In this document: in pieces, positions 5,878-5,953 of the stretch
How the letters are laid out: each line of letters starts with the position of its first letter
Position numbering within the stretch: the stretch's first letter is position 1
Assembly (NCBI GenBank): GCA_023663915.1
Contig: JAMPGN010000240.1
Coordinates: 1 to 5,953, forward strand
Source of the DNA: Eubacterium sp.
GTDB lineage: Bacteria; Bacillota_A; Clostridia; Lachnospirales; Lachnospiraceae
Direction of reading: 5' to 3'
DNA: 5,953 nucleotides
Translations under genes and position numbers: made by a program
The notes under the pieces: generated by a model
Databases searched by the model: none
What the model saw: the letters and a program-made list of their open reading frames with translations, nothing else
Told to the model about the DNA's origin: nothing

Positions 5878-5953
5878 CCGGTATTCTAGGGGCGTTACCC
5901 CGACAATTTTTTTAAACACATTCTGGAAATAGGACTGGCTGCTGTAACAGAGA
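5860..5953 (-). CDS. AraC-family transcriptional regulator, C-terminal fragment (5' end outside window)
   Basis: The minus strand is open from the right edge to a TGA complementary to 5860-5862 and encodes 30 visible residues. LCYSSQSYFQNVFKK followed by IVGVTPLEYRKKTSR is the end of the AraC/XylS signature: second recognition helix, then the G.TP..YR tail. It is clearly similar to the end of the complete regulator at 253-1443 (LCFSSQAYFQNVFKKKFGITPMQYR), but the DNA differs, so these are paralogs rather than a recent copy. The last four codons are encoded by the right arm of the terminator stem. It converges on the symporter gene with a 27-base gap. Its role is unknown; it could regulate this locus or the one to the right. 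Confidence 0.87.
   Translation of the reverse strand, partial: LCYSSQSYFQNVFKKIVGVTPLEYRKKTSR

Overview
The window looks like a carbohydrate-use locus from a gut or rumen Firmicute, most likely a Lachnospiraceae-type Clostridia. This rests on the gene families (clostridial AraC-type regulators, cytoplasmic glycosidases without signal peptides, a GPH-type sugar symporter), strong AGGAGG ribosome binding sites, and moderate-GC genes separated by very A+T-rich gaps. It is an inference from style; no marker gene is present.

Layout: 1-231 (+) is the C-terminal end of a GH1 beta-glucosidase cut by the window edge. It converges on a complete AraC-family regulator at 253-1443 (-). A 290-base divergent control region (1444-1733) follows, holding two copies of a hairpin-forming repeat and the putative promoter and operator of the next gene. 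At 1734-4313 (+) lies a GH3 beta-glucosidase whose two catalytic domains are in reversed order. A 103-base gap with a second putative operator and promoter leads to a GPH/MelB-type sugar:cation symporter at 4417-5832 (+). A strong intrinsic terminator at 5844-5877 ends that gene. A second AraC-family regulator enters from the right on the minus strand (5860-5953, C-terminus only), and its last codons lie inside the terminator stem.

Proposed working: the symporter imports a short beta-glucoside or related oligosaccharide, the cytoplasmic GH3 and GH1 enzymes hydrolyse it, and one or both AraC regulators sense the sugar and switch the genes on. The best sequence support for shared control is a matching arrangement upstream of both the GH3 and symporter genes: two TTACA-centred boxes exactly 20 bp apart, then a -10-like hexamer exactly 22 bp after the second TTACA, with no recognisable -35. 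That is what an activator-dependent AraC-type promoter would look like. It was found by eye in A+T-rich DNA and remains a hypothesis.

Nothing here is clearly a new biological system. The most noteworthy items are the duplicated operator architecture, the paired intergenic hairpin repeat, and the reversed GH3, which belongs to a known minority arrangement.
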